Shown: one piece after another, positions 52,810-61,610 of the stretch | How the letters are laid out: every line of letters begins with the position of its first letter | Numbering within the stretch: position 1 is the stretch's first letter | Assembly (NCBI GenBank): GCA_902801375.1 | Contig: CADCIB010000009.1 | Location: 1-64,000, forward strand | Length of the DNA stretch: 64,000 nucleotides | DNA from: an uncultured Prevotellaceae bacterium | Lineage (GTDB): Bacteria > Bacteroidota > Bacteroidia > Bacteroidales > Bacteroidaceae | Direction: 5' to 3' | The notes under the pieces: generated by a model | Told to the model about the DNA's origin: nothing | What the model saw: only the letters and a program-made list of their open reading frames with translations | Database searches by the model: none | Translations under genes and position numbers: made by a program

Positions 52810-54384
52810 TCATTTCGTTTCCACTTCTTCCTTCATGTCGATGAACTGTTTCTTGTCGTCATAGAATTCATATTGCAAGAAACCCATCTTTTGCGAAGGA
52901 ATAATGTGTACCCCAAGTCCGTATTTCAACTGCCACTTTCGCTTCAGGGAAACAAGACCCTGATTGATGAAGGCAGCCACGTAGGGGTGGACATGCAGAT
53001 AGAAACGCTTTACTCCTATCTTGTTGACTAACTGATCAATTTTCCCTTCCAGCTGGTCTGTAAAGAGGAAGCTGGACTTAATCTTTCCGCTACCAAAACA
53101 TGTAGGGCAGTCTTCGTCGACATTCACATCCATTGCCGGACGTACGCGCTGACGTGTGATTTGCATCAGTCCGAACTTGCTCAATGGCAAGATGTTGTGG
53201 CGGGCACGATCGTGCTGCATGTTCTTGCACATGCGTTCGTAGAGCATCTGGCGGTCTTCAGCGAGGTTCATGTCGATAAAATCAACGATGATGATGCCTC
53301 CCATATCGCGGAGTCTCAACTGGCGTGCCAACTCATCGGCGGCTCCGAGGTTCACCTCTAAGGCGTTGCCTTCCTGTCCTTTTTCAGCCTTGGTACGATT
53401 GCCGCTGTTCACATCGACGACATGCATGGCCTCTGTATGCTCGATGATGAGATATGCCCCGTGCTTGTAGTTGACAATCTTCCCAAATCCCGACTTAATC
53501 TGCTTCGTGACGTTGAAGTTGTCGAAGATGGGAACATTGCCCGTGTAGTGCTTCACGATGCCAACCTTCTCGGGGGCAATAAGGGCTACATACTCCCTCA
53601 CCTCTTGGAAGACCTGTTCATCGTTGACGTAGATGTTCTCATAGGAGGGATTGAAAAGGTCGCGCAACAGCGCCACCACACGGCTTTCCTCCTCATAGAC
53701 GAGCTGTGGACGGGTCGTCGTTTTTTGTACTTTGGCAATGGTATCCTCCCAACGCTTCATCAGGATTTTCAATTCTGAGTCGAGTTCGGCCACTCGTTTT
53801 CCCTCAGCCACCGTCCTGACGATGACACCCACATTCTTGGGCTTGATGCTTTGGATGAGCTGCTTGAGGCGTGCGCGCTCTTCGCTGCTCCTGATTTTGG
53901 TAGAAACCGAAACCTTATCGTAGAATGGCATCAGGACAAGGTATCTGCCTGCAAAACTCAGTTCGCAAGTCAGACGGGGACCTTTGGTGGAGATGGGTTC
54001 CTTGACAACCTGTACCAACACCTCCTGGTCTTTCTTCAACGTGGTGGCCACGCTGCCGTCTTTTTTCAGGTCGGGCAGATGCGATGCCTTGGCAAAAGGA
54101 TAAAGTTTCTTCCTGTCGCTCTGTACCTGCTTGAGGTACTTTTCGTAGGAACTGAATTGTAGTCCTAAGTCAAGATAGTGCAGAAAAGCGTCGCGCTCAT
54201 AACCTACGTCCACGAAACTGGCATTGAGTCCCGCCATGAGTTTCCTCACTTTGGCGATGTAGATGTTTCCGACAGCAAAAGAGGCCGACCTGGGCTCTGT
54301 CTGGTATTCAACCAAGTTCTTGTCTTCCAGAAGAGCAATTGAGACCTCGTTCTGACGGACGTCAATTACAACTTCGCTTGTCAT
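52810..54384 (-). CDS. rng: ribonuclease E/G family endoribonuclease
   Basis: 524 residues from the ATG at 54384 (MTSEVVIDVRQNE); a longer frame upstream would be translated through a hairpin and is unlikely. S1 domain (about 38-125, VGNIYIAKVRKLMAGLNASF), an RNase H-like region, and the DNase I-like catalytic part with HVVDVNSG and IIVDFIDM (Asp residues that bind the metal). The Zn-link motif is DEDCPTCFGSG. Length and the absence of a long disordered tail fit RNase G rather than full RNase E. Cleaves single-stranded AU-rich RNA in rRNA processing and mRNA decay. A strong inverted repeat precedes its start. Confidence 0.93.
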   Translation of the reverse strand: MTSEVVIDVRQNEVSIALLEDKNLVEYQTEPRSASFAVGNIYIAKVRKLMAGLNASFVDVGYERDAFLHYLDLGLQFSSYEKYLKQVQSDRKKLYPFAKASHLPDLKKDGSVATTLKKDQEVLVQVVKEPISTKGPRLTCELSFAGRYLVLMPFYDKVSVSTKIRSSEERARLKQLIQSIKPKNVGVIVRTVAEGKRVAELDSELKILMKRWEDTIAKVQKTTTRPQLVYEEESRVVALLRDLFNPSYENIYVNDEQVFQEVREYVALIAPEKVGIVKHYTGNVPIFDNFNVTKQIKSGFGKIVNYKHGAYLIIEHTEAMHVVDVNSGNRTKAEKGQEGNALEVNLGAADELARQLRLRDMGGIIIVDFIDMNLAEDRQMLYERMCKNMQHDRARHNILPLSKFGLMQITRQRVRPAMDVNVDEDCPTCFGSGKIKSSFLFTDQLEGKIDQLVNKIGVKRFYLHVHPYVAAFINQGLVSLKRKWQLKYGLGVHIIPSQKMGFLQYEFYDDKKQFIDMKEEVETK

Positions 54385-54408
54385 TTCTGCTTGTTTTTTA
54401 ATGTTAAA

Positions 54409-54465
54409 TTGAGTGTTTGCTGGCTGTTGAGAGCGTAATGCCCTAAACAGCCGACAAACACTCAA
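54409..54465 (-). promoter_or_regulatory. 20-bp inverted repeat in the rng 5' untranslated region
   Basis: Arms 54409-54428 and 54446-54465 match at 18 of 20 positions around a 17-nt loop. On the minus strand the hairpin ends 24 nt before the rng ATG and lies just past the bL38-like gene. No U tract follows, so it is more likely an RNA processing or control element than a terminator. Confidence 0.6.
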
Positions 54466-54483
54466 CCCGCCTTAAGAGCCAGC

Positions 54484-54573
54484 TTACTTGCTCTTATGAC
54501 GATTCTTTCTCAGTCTCTTCTTACGCTTGTGAGTAGCCATCTTGTGGCCCTTTTTCTTTTTTCCGTTTGGCAT
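54484..54573 (-). CDS. AURKAIP1/COX24-domain small ribosomal protein (bL38-type)
   Basis: 29 residues, highly basic: MPNGKKKKGHKMATHKRKKR, then LRKNRHKSK. Matches the tiny COX24/AURKAIP1-domain protein found throughout Bacteroidetes; in Flavobacterium johnsoniae ribosomes a protein of this kind has been described as bL38 (from memory). It sits between HU and rng, all on the minus strand, 47 bp after the HU stop. Confidence 0.85.
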   Translation of the reverse strand: MPNGKKKKGHKMATHKRKKRLRKNRHKSK

Positions 54574-54620
54574 GATCTTAATGTATTAAATATGTTAAAC
54601 TTGAATGAATGATGCTTACC

Positions 54621-54902
54621 TTACGCCTCGTCGCGCATCTGGGCGACGAAACTCTTTGCCGGCTTGAAGCCTGGATAGTCGTGGGCATCAATGACGACGG
54701 TAGTGTTTTTCTGGATATTACGGGCAGTCTTGGCAGCACGATGCTTCACAATGAAGCTACCGAAACCGCGAAGATACACATTTTCCTTCTCAATAAGGCT
54801 TTTCTTCACAACATCCATGAAGGCCTCTACAACTGCAGAACACTCCTTGCGGGAGATTCCTGTGGTCGAAACGATCTGTTCGATAATCTCAGCTTTGGTC
54901 AT
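54621..54902 (-). CDS. HU-family DNA-binding protein
   Basis: 93 residues, the usual HU/IHF length. MTKAEIIEQIVSTTGISRKE forms the N-terminal helices, and the beta-arm signature VYLRGFGSFIVKHRAAKTAR includes the family's GFG-F core. The arm then has GFKPAKSF. Binds and bends DNA as part of the nucleoid. HU versus IHF cannot be separated with certainty, but the sequence looks HU-like. Own promoter box at 55001-55008. Confidence 0.93.
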   Translation of the reverse strand: MTKAEIIEQIVSTTGISRKECSAVVEAFMDVVKKSLIEKENVYLRGFGSFIVKHRAAKTARNIQKNTTVVIDAHDYPGFKPAKSFVAQMRDEA

Positions 54903-55000
54903 CTCTTTTCTATGTTTTTATTGTTTATAAATGTCACTCCAAATGCCCTTGCATGATAAAAATGCACGTAAAATGCTTCTAAACATACGATTTGGGGGTG

Positions 55001-55008
55001 CAAAGGTA
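55001..55008 (-). promoter_or_regulatory. -7 box of the HU gene
   Basis: Minus-strand TACCTTTG; no clear TTTG at the expected distance. The leader would be about 95 nt. Confidence 0.5.
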
Positions 55009-55055
55009 CGAGTTTTCCTTGGGATACGGAAATTTATTGAGTTTTTTTTGCAAAT

Positions 55056-56738
55056 TTACTTCGAATATTTTTCAATAAGGGCATCTGCCTGCTCATTTCC
55101 CAACTCCTTTGCTTTCTGCAAGTTAGACAAGCCTTCTTCTTTCTGGCCCATACGAGCCTGCGCTACTCCCAAAAGAAGATAGCCGTCGCTGTCGTCAGGA
55201 CTGAGCTCTATACAGCGCTCTGCTGCCCGTAAAGCCTGATCGGGCATATTGACACGAAGCTGCAGAGAAGCCATCTCTGCAAAATAGGCGGGTTCGTCGG
55301 GAGCAAGCAACGCGGCACGCATGATGTCAGTCAGCGCCTGCTGATACAGTTTCCCTTTCACTTCGGCCTGCTCACGTATGTAGTAGAAGGGTGCCCCCAC
55401 CCTGCCCTGCTGCAGGTATTCATAGCGGGTATAGTCGAACACGGCTTTGCGGAAACTGTCGGCCTGCTCATACATCTCAGCGCGAAGCAGGAAATAAGGA
55501 GCGGTTTCCATCATGCGGAGCGTGTCGGTCTCTTCAATGGCGCGGTCGAGTATGCCGACTACAGCCATCGGTTCTGCATTCATCATCTGCTGGCAACGAG
55601 CTGCTTGATAGAGCAATTCGCCGTTGGGAGCAGCATCGTCGTGTAGTTTCATAAACAAATCGAAGGCCGTCTGATACTCCCCTTTGGCAAAGAGTATCTG
55701 TCCCAACATCTGATGATAGGCAGGAAGGTCCTGCACCTGAATGGCTTTCATGATTTCCTGCTGAGCCTTATCGAGAGTCCATTCCTGGCTGTCGACTCCA
55801 TAGACGAGCAGCGCATCGTAGACGATTTTCGAAAACTGATAGTGGGCATCGTCCTTGTTCGCAACATGGTCGATGGCCTGATTCATCATCTTGTCGGCTG
55901 CAACAAGGTCGCCTTGTGTCATCATCCATCGGGCACGAGCCTCATAGCCGTCGACACGCTGTGGAAACTGACGCAGGAAATCGGTGATGGCTGCATCGTA
56001 TTTCAGCGAGTCGCCACTTTGGCCAGCCATCATCAGCGCCAACTGGGCTTGCGTCTCGTCGGTGGGGAGTGCCGTCGGAATGCCAATCTTACGCAAGTTG
56101 GCATCAGTAGCGGCCAGACCGCCCACTGTCAGGCTGCGGATGAAACGCACATCAGTGGCGTGGGTGTCGAAAGTTGTGGTGCTCACCTGCATTAGTCCGA
56201 TGACCTCTCCCTGCTCGTTGACAAATGGGCAGGCTATTGCATTGTCGGGGGCATTCATGCCGAAGATGTAGTAGGCATACTGTTCCATGAAAGGCTCCAT
56301 CTCCTTCACTTCGGTCTCCACTATCTCGGGCGACTTCGGATGGTAGCCCACGAGCCAAGCCTTTCCGCCCTTAGCCAACAGGCCTGTTGCCAAGGGGGCA
56401 GCTATGGTCTTTCCATCAACGAGGAAGCGGGCTACATCATAGAGTTCGTTGATGCCCTGCATTCGCGTCACTTCCATTTGCCGTCCTTTCTGGTCGATGA
56501 CCACAGCGCGTGCGGCTCCGAGGAAGGGTTTCAGGTCGCTTACCGCTTCCCCTGTTTCGCTGACGAACACACCATGCGACGATGCTAATAACGAACCGTC
56601 GGCTCGGAAGGTGGTCAGCGTGAACACGCTCTTGGCCACATTCTTCACAGCAGCTGGCTGAGCAGCTAACGGGCTTCCACCAAACGCTGCGGCAACCATA
56701 AAAATCAATGCTACAACTATTATCCTTCTGATTTTCAT
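55056..56738 (-). CDS. degenerate trypsin-like protease domain plus TPR protein
   Basis: 560 residues from the ATG at 56738 (MKIRRIIVVALIFMV); the longer frame runs back into recN. Signal peptide about 1-25, a trypsin-fold domain (about 35-215) and TPR repeats (about 235-560). The protease domain keeps the strand pattern (SSHGVFVSETGEAVSD for the usual GSGF-I..dG-i-TN) but the catalytic His position reads SDLKPF and the catalytic Ser region reads PDNAIACPFVNEQG instead of G-SGGP. The Asp (YDVARF) is kept. So it is probably inactive, a binding scaffold in the periplasm. It follows recN by 49 bp. Confidence 0.8.
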   Translation of the reverse strand: MKIRRIIVVALIFMVAAAFGGSPLAAQPAAVKNVAKSVFTLTTFRADGSLLASSHGVFVSETGEAVSDLKPFLGAARAVVIDQKGRQMEVTRMQGINELYDVARFLVDGKTIAAPLATGLLAKGGKAWLVGYHPKSPEIVETEVKEMEPFMEQYAYYIFGMNAPDNAIACPFVNEQGEVIGLMQVSTTTFDTHATDVRFIRSLTVGGLAATDANLRKIGIPTALPTDETQAQLALMMAGQSGDSLKYDAAITDFLRQFPQRVDGYEARARWMMTQGDLVAADKMMNQAIDHVANKDDAHYQFSKIVYDALLVYGVDSQEWTLDKAQQEIMKAIQVQDLPAYHQMLGQILFAKGEYQTAFDLFMKLHDDAAPNGELLYQAARCQQMMNAEPMAVVGILDRAIEETDTLRMMETAPYFLLRAEMYEQADSFRKAVFDYTRYEYLQQGRVGAPFYYIREQAEVKGKLYQQALTDIMRAALLAPDEPAYFAEMASLQLRVNMPDQALRAAERCIELSPDDSDGYLLLGVAQARMGQKEEGLSNLQKAKELGNEQADALIEKYSK

Positions 56739-56787
56739 TTCGTTCAATACAATCATTTTTATTACGTTATGCAATCCGAGAACCGCT

Positions 56788-58479
56788 TCAATTCTCTCCC
56801 TTGAAGGATGCCGGAGAGGTTCTTCCCAGCAACTCCCGTGCATGAACTATAGCGGCATCAGTCACCTCGCTTCCGCTCAGCATCTGCGCAATCTCCAAGA
56901 TGCGCTCCTCGTCGTTGAGCCGAAGCATGTGGGTGCGTGTGCCCTCGGAAGTCTCCTCTTTATATACTTTATAATGTACGCGCCCGCGCGAGGCAATCTG
57001 AGGCAGATGGGTGATACTGATCACCTGACGGTCGCACTGCCCCATTTCAGCCATGATATTGCCCATCATTTCAGCAATCTTTCCACTCACGCCAGTGTCT
57101 ATCTCATCGAAAATGATGGTAGGCAACTGCACCTGCCCACTGATCATCGCCTTGAGCGAAAGCATCACACGGGCAATCTCACCGCCAGAGGCCACTTCGC
57201 TGACAGGCTGAAGTGGCGAGTTGGTATTGGCACTGAAGAGGAACTGCACCATATCGTGGCCATCGGCAGCAAGTGGCTTTTCTTTCAAACTGACCAGGAA
57301 GCGTACTTTGGGAATGCCCAGCGGTACAAGTCTTTCGGTCAGTTCTTTCTCCACCTTTCGTGCCGCCTTCTTACGTTGCTCCGTCAGCTTGCCTGCCACA
57401 CGCTCACATTGCTCAAATGCCTGCCGTGCATTTTTCTCCAGATCGTCGAGTGCATCGGAACCATTATCCAAGCGGTCTAACTGCTGTTTCAGGTCATCGC
57501 GAATGGCCATCAAAGCCTCCACAGTATCGACATGATGTTTCTTTTCCAGACCGTAGATGAGACTCAGTTTATCGTCGATATCAGCCTGACGTCGGGGGTC
57601 ATAGTCCACCTGCTCGGCCATACTGCCTATCTCTTGTGCGATGTCCTTAAGTTCGATGTGACAGCTGTCGAGCCTGTCGGCCAACATGCCTGCCGAGGGA
57701 TAGACTTCTCGAATGCTTTCCAGTTGTCGCTGGGCATCCCGGACTGCCGCCAAAGCACCCATCTGCTCTCCACTCGACAACCTTCCATCGGCTTCACTCA
57801 AGGCACCCTTGATGTCTTCCACATGGCTCAACATCTCGCTTTCCTGCTCCAGTTCGTCCTGCAAGCCTTCTGTCAGCATAGCATCCTCTAATTCACGATG
57901 CTGATAGCGGATAAAATCCTCGTTCTCCTGCGCTTTCGCCACTTCGGCCCTCAGCCTATCGAGTGCCTTTTGAGCCTCCTGGTATTCCTTGAACGCCTTC
58001 CGGTAGTCGGCAAGCATTTCGCGATTACCACCGATAATGTCGAGCACATCCATCTGGAAACTCTCCTGCTGGAGCAGCATGTTCTGATGCTGTGAGTGGA
58101 TGTCAACCAAACGGTTACCCAATAGTCGCATCAATGCCAGCGAAACAGGTGTGTCGTTGATGAACGAGCGGCTCTTGCCCGCTGAGGTCAGTTCACGACG
58201 TAAGATGCAGTCGTCGGCATCATAGTCGATGTCGTTCTCGGCAAAGAAATCTGCCATTTCATAGCGCGAAAGGTCGAAGTGGGCCTCGATGGTGCACTTC
58301 GAAGCACCTTGTTTGATTGACTTTGAGTCGGCTCGCTGCCCCAAAAGTAGTGCTACGGCACCAAGTATGATGCTCTTGCCGGCACCTGTCTCACCAGTCA
58401 TCACGGAGAAGCCCGGACAAAAGTCCATGTCCAGGCTGTCGATTAGTGCAAAGTTCTTTATGGTAAGATGCTTCAACAT
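56788..58479 (-). CDS. recN: DNA repair protein RecN
   Basis: 563 residues, SMC-like ATPase of double-strand break repair. N-terminal Walker A GETGAGKSIILGA (about residues 29-41), a central coiled coil (about 150-390), and C-terminal Walker B and signature segments: SEVASGGEIARVMLSLKAM and TIIFDEIDTGVSG, then ISITHLPQIAS. All ATPase motifs are present. Length is typical (about 550). It starts 23 bp after the porD stop in the dnaN-coaBC gene string. Confidence 0.96.
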   Translation of the reverse strand: MLKHLTIKNFALIDSLDMDFCPGFSVMTGETGAGKSIILGAVALLLGQRADSKSIKQGASKCTIEAHFDLSRYEMADFFAENDIDYDADDCILRRELTSAGKSRSFINDTPVSLALMRLLGNRLVDIHSQHQNMLLQQESFQMDVLDIIGGNREMLADYRKAFKEYQEAQKALDRLRAEVAKAQENEDFIRYQHRELEDAMLTEGLQDELEQESEMLSHVEDIKGALSEADGRLSSGEQMGALAAVRDAQRQLESIREVYPSAGMLADRLDSCHIELKDIAQEIGSMAEQVDYDPRRQADIDDKLSLIYGLEKKHHVDTVEALMAIRDDLKQQLDRLDNGSDALDDLEKNARQAFEQCERVAGKLTEQRKKAARKVEKELTERLVPLGIPKVRFLVSLKEKPLAADGHDMVQFLFSANTNSPLQPVSEVASGGEIARVMLSLKAMISGQVQLPTIIFDEIDTGVSGKIAEMMGNIMAEMGQCDRQVISITHLPQIASRGRVHYKVYKEETSEGTRTHMLRLNDEERILEIAQMLSGSEVTDAAIVHARELLGRTSPASFKGEN

Positions 58480-58502
58480 AATTGCCTATAATCAATAGCT
58501 CC

Positions 58503-59420
58503 TCACTCTTTGATTTTTTCCCACGCGTTGTTCTGCGAGGCATTGATGGAAAACAGGATGTCGTAGACCGACTCTTTCTCCTTCTGTGTGCCCTTGCCCT
58601 TGTAGATATTGGCCAACTCGTCTTTCTTATAGTCGGTCCAAATCTGTGGCAAGAGGCTCAGCGGACGGTCTTCGTGGGCTTTCTTTAAGTCTTCCTGCAA
58701 GGCAGTGGTGATATTGGTGCGGCCACGCTCTGCGTTGTTGGCCATCTCGTCGAGTCCGTTACGGTAGTAGTCGTATTGCAACTGGCGGAAGGGGCGCATG
58801 GCTCCCTCCAGATAGTCGTTGATGATGGCAAAGCGGTTTCGATCGTTGTCGAAAGCCTTCCACCCGGCAAAGCCCAAGTTCTGCGCATTGTTTGCCAAGT
58901 TCAGGCATCGTTGCAGGATGTCCTCGCCCCCCATTGGTGAAAACGAATCGAGGTCCAGGCCGATAATGAGATAAGCATAGTAGGCGATAAGTGCCGTCAG
59001 CTGATTGTCTATCTGCTCCTCATTGTAGTTCAGCTGGTCGAACTGAGCAAACTGGAAGTTGAAGTCGTTATCGCTATTGTTGTAGAGCGTAGTCGTGTAC
59101 GACGAATTATAGACCGGCCGATTGGCCTGTATGAGTGCCTTGCAAGTAAAGAGGTTCTCTGAGTTGTCGTACTTGGTCACCGTGATGTTGAAGTTACAGC
59201 TGATGCGCTCATTTTTCTGGAACTGCAGCGATGTCCATTGGGTCTCGTTGACAAACTGCTCCAAAGTCTCCTGCAGATTGTCGAACACACTCGCATCTGT
59301 GCCCTGTATCTGGTTGTGGTTGATGGTGATTTTGGCATTCAACTCCTGAGCCCAACCACAACGAGGAAACGCCCCCAGAAAGAGTGCTACAGCTATACCT
59401 ATTATCGCTTTTTTCATCAT
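58503..59420 (-). CDS. porD: DUF4835 protein, type IX secretion PorD
   Basis: 305 residues with a signal peptide (about 1-24, cut after GWAQ). QELNAKITINHNQIQGTD at the mature N-terminus and NPVYNSSY-like and NFQFAQFDQLNYNEEQIDNQ segments are hallmarks of DUF4835, the family that includes Porphyromonas gingivalis PorD/Flavobacterium GldN-associated T9SS components. By family it is needed for T9SS secretion; its exact part is not settled. It lies between coaBC (45 bp) and recN (23 bp), a common arrangement in Bacteroidales. Consistent with the T9SS-type cargo at 39.6 kb. Confidence 0.88.
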   Translation of the reverse strand: MMKKAIIGIAVALFLGAFPRCGWAQELNAKITINHNQIQGTDASVFDNLQETLEQFVNETQWTSLQFQKNERISCNFNITVTKYDNSENLFTCKALIQANRPVYNSSYTTTLYNNSDNDFNFQFAQFDQLNYNEEQIDNQLTALIAYYAYLIIGLDLDSFSPMGGEDILQRCLNLANNAQNLGFAGWKAFDNDRNRFAIINDYLEGAMRPFRQLQYDYYRNGLDEMANNAERGRTNITTALQEDLKKAHEDRPLSLLPQIWTDYKKDELANIYKGKGTQKEKESVYDILFSINASQNNAWEKIKE

Positions 59421-59465
59421 GATATGCTATTTTGGGAAAAAGTCATTATCGCATTCAATTCCTGA

Positions 59466-60671
59466 CTACCGCATACGACTTTCCAACTCGTCTACGATAT
59501 CGGCGGCAACGGCAGCCTTGGGTTTCCGCTCGTAGTCGCGGAGTCCCTCTTTGGAAATAATGGTAATCTGGTTCTCATCGCTCTGGAAACACGTCCCTTT
59601 GTTACGCAGGGAATTGAGTACGATGAAATCGAGGTTTTTCTTTTCCAGCTTCTGTTGCGCATTGCGCTGCTCATCGTTGGTTTCCAATGCGAATCCCACG
59701 AGCAACTGGTCATCGCGCTTCATGCGTCCGAGTGCGGCAGCTATGTCGTGAGTAGGTGCCAGCCGGATGACGAGATCGTCTTTCTCGCGTTTGATTTTCT
59801 TGTCGGCAACGGTTTCAGGCCTGAAGTCAGCAACAGCAGCACAGAGGATGGCGGCATCGGCCGTAGTCCATTCACTGGTGGCTGCCTGGTACATATCCTC
59901 ACAGCTTTCCACGTTGATACGGCGAATATTGTCAGAACATGTCAGGCTCACAGGTCCAGCGATGAGTGTCACCTCGGCACCCCGGCGAGCGCATTCCTCG
60001 GCCAGCGCGAAACCCATCTTTCCGCTGGAATAGTTGCCGATGAAGCGCACGGGGTCTATCTTCTCATACGTGGGTCCGGCTGTAATCATGATGCGGCGAC
60101 CTGTTAATCTTGTGGACTGCACCTTGCTTCCGCGGAAAAACGCTTCGAGCGACTCCACGATCTTCTCTGGTTCCTCCATACGTCCCTTTCCCTCCAAACC
60201 GCTGGCGAGGAAGCCTGATTGCGGTTCGATGATATGGTTGCCATAGGAGCGAAGGATGTCGAGGTTGTGTTGTGTGGAAGCATGGGCATACATGTCGAGA
60301 TCCATTGCGGGGGCTACGAACACGGGAGCCTTCATGGAGAGATAGGTGGTGATGAGCATGTTGTCGGCTATACCGTGAGCCATCTTGCCAATGGTGCTGG
60401 CGGTAGCGGGGGCTACGAGCATGGCATCGGCCCACAGGCCAAGGTCAACATGCGAGTGCCACGTCCCATCGCGCTGACTAAAGAACTCGCTGATGACAGG
60501 CTTACGGGTTAGCGCCGAGAGGGTTATAGGGGTGATGAACTCCTTGCCGGCAGGGGTGATAACCACCTGTACCTCAGCGCCTCGCTTCACCAGAGCGCGA
60601 ATAATCAAACAGGCTTTATATGCGGCAATGCTGCCCGTGATACCCAGTACAATGTGCTTTCCCTTCAACAT
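59466..60671 (-). CDS. coaBC: phosphopantothenoylcysteine decarboxylase/synthetase
   Basis: Bifunctional coenzyme A enzyme of 401 residues. N-terminal flavin-binding decarboxylase (CoaC, about 1-180): GITGSIAAYKACLI, the catalytic His in TWHSHVDLG, and the PAMDLDMY substrate motif. C-terminal ligase (CoaB, about 188-400): ITAGPTYEKIDPVRFIGNYS and FALETND. Both halves look intact. Member of the dnaN-exonuclease-coaBC-porD-recN string. Confidence 0.96.
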   Translation of the reverse strand: MLKGKHIVLGITGSIAAYKACLIIRALVKRGAEVQVVITPAGKEFITPITLSALTRKPVISEFFSQRDGTWHSHVDLGLWADAMLVAPATASTIGKMAHGIADNMLITTYLSMKAPVFVAPAMDLDMYAHASTQHNLDILRSYGNHIIEPQSGFLASGLEGKGRMEEPEKIVESLEAFFRGSKVQSTRLTGRRIMITAGPTYEKIDPVRFIGNYSSGKMGFALAEECARRGAEVTLIAGPVSLTCSDNIRRINVESCEDMYQAATSEWTTADAAILCAAVADFRPETVADKKIKREKDDLVIRLAPTHDIAAALGRMKRDDQLLVGFALETNDEQRNAQQKLEKKNLDFIVLNSLRNKGTCFQSDENQITIISKEGLRDYERKPKAAVAADIVDELESRMR

Positions 60672-60729
60672 ACGTATTCTCTTCTTTATTATTGATTCTA
60701 CCTTAAATTATCCCGCGTGCGACAGATGT

Positions 60730-61590
60730 TCACCTTTTCATCTTATTGTATTCCCTCAAGCGGATGCGTGTCAACACCTGTTTCGTATTGTAGGTGAAGT
60801 CGCTGGACAGTATCCAACTGAAGAAACCTGGGTCACGATGCAACACCTCAGCCACATCCCAGCCTTTGTACTTTCCGAAGTTGAACACCTCGTGGCGCAT
60901 AGGATTGCCCTCGGCATCCAGCACGACATTGCCGTTGCCGTCGGTCAGGTCTTTCCAGATGATGCGGCCAGCGAAGTCGACATTGTCGTTGACTTTCGAA
61001 AAGGCAGCCAGTTCGTCCATATCGTTGTGCAACTGCCGCTCTTCCTCCTCCTGACGTCCAGGGGCATACATGTCGAGTTCAGCTTGCAACACGCGATAGG
61101 TAGCCTCTGTGTCTTGGTCGGCACGGTGTGCGGTGAAGTCGTCCTCCATCTTTCGCCCGCAATAGAATTTGTAGGCGGCGGCTAGGTTGCGACGCTCCAT
61201 CTTGTGGAAAATGGTCTGCGCGTCGATGAGCCGACACTTCGAGAAATCGAAGTCAATACCAGCCCGAAGGAATTCCTCTGCCAGCAACGGCACATCGAAG
61301 TGGTTGGAATTGAAACCTGCGAAATCGCAACCATGAAAGGCATCGGCCAGTCGGGCTGCCAATTCTTTGAACGTGGGTTGATCTTTCACGTCGTCGTTGC
61401 TGATGCCCGTCAGCTGAACCACCTCGGCAGGGATGGGTATGCCTGGGTTCACCAGCAGGTTCTGGCGTTCCTCCCTTCCGTCGACGTACACCTTTATATA
61501 TGAAATTTGGATGATCCTATCCTTGACAAGATCAAGCCCCGTTGTCTCCAAATCGAAGACAACGAGGGGCTTTGTAATATTCAGTTTCAT
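60730..61590 (-). CDS. DnaQ-like 3'-5' exonuclease
   Basis: 286 residues. DEDDh exonuclease domain (about 8-170): FDLETTGLD (Exo I), NSNHFDVPLL (Exo II), HRADQDTEATY with the His and Asp of Exo III. The C-terminal part has VFNFGKYKGWDVAEVLHRDP and FFSWILSSDF, a small domain seen in exonuclease X-like and related proteins. It starts 20 bp after dnaN, so it may proofread or repair with the clamp; that link is inference. No canonical QLxLF clamp-binding motif was seen. Confidence 0.9.
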   Translation of the reverse strand: MKLNITKPLVVFDLETTGLDLVKDRIIQISYIKVYVDGREERQNLLVNPGIPIPAEVVQLTGISNDDVKDQPTFKELAARLADAFHGCDFAGFNSNHFDVPLLAEEFLRAGIDFDFSKCRLIDAQTIFHKMERRNLAAAYKFYCGRKMEDDFTAHRADQDTEATYRVLQAELDMYAPGRQEEEERQLHNDMDELAAFSKVNDNVDFAGRIIWKDLTDGNGNVVLDAEGNPMRHEVFNFGKYKGWDVAEVLHRDPGFFSWILSSDFTYNTKQVLTRIRLREYNKMKR

Positions 61591-61610
61591 TATTCAATGA
61601 TCAATATTCA

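Noticed and set aside
54385-54465. Longer N-terminus for RNase G
   Set aside because: It would be translated through the inverted repeat and does not resemble the family's N-terminus; MTSEVVIDV is a normal start.
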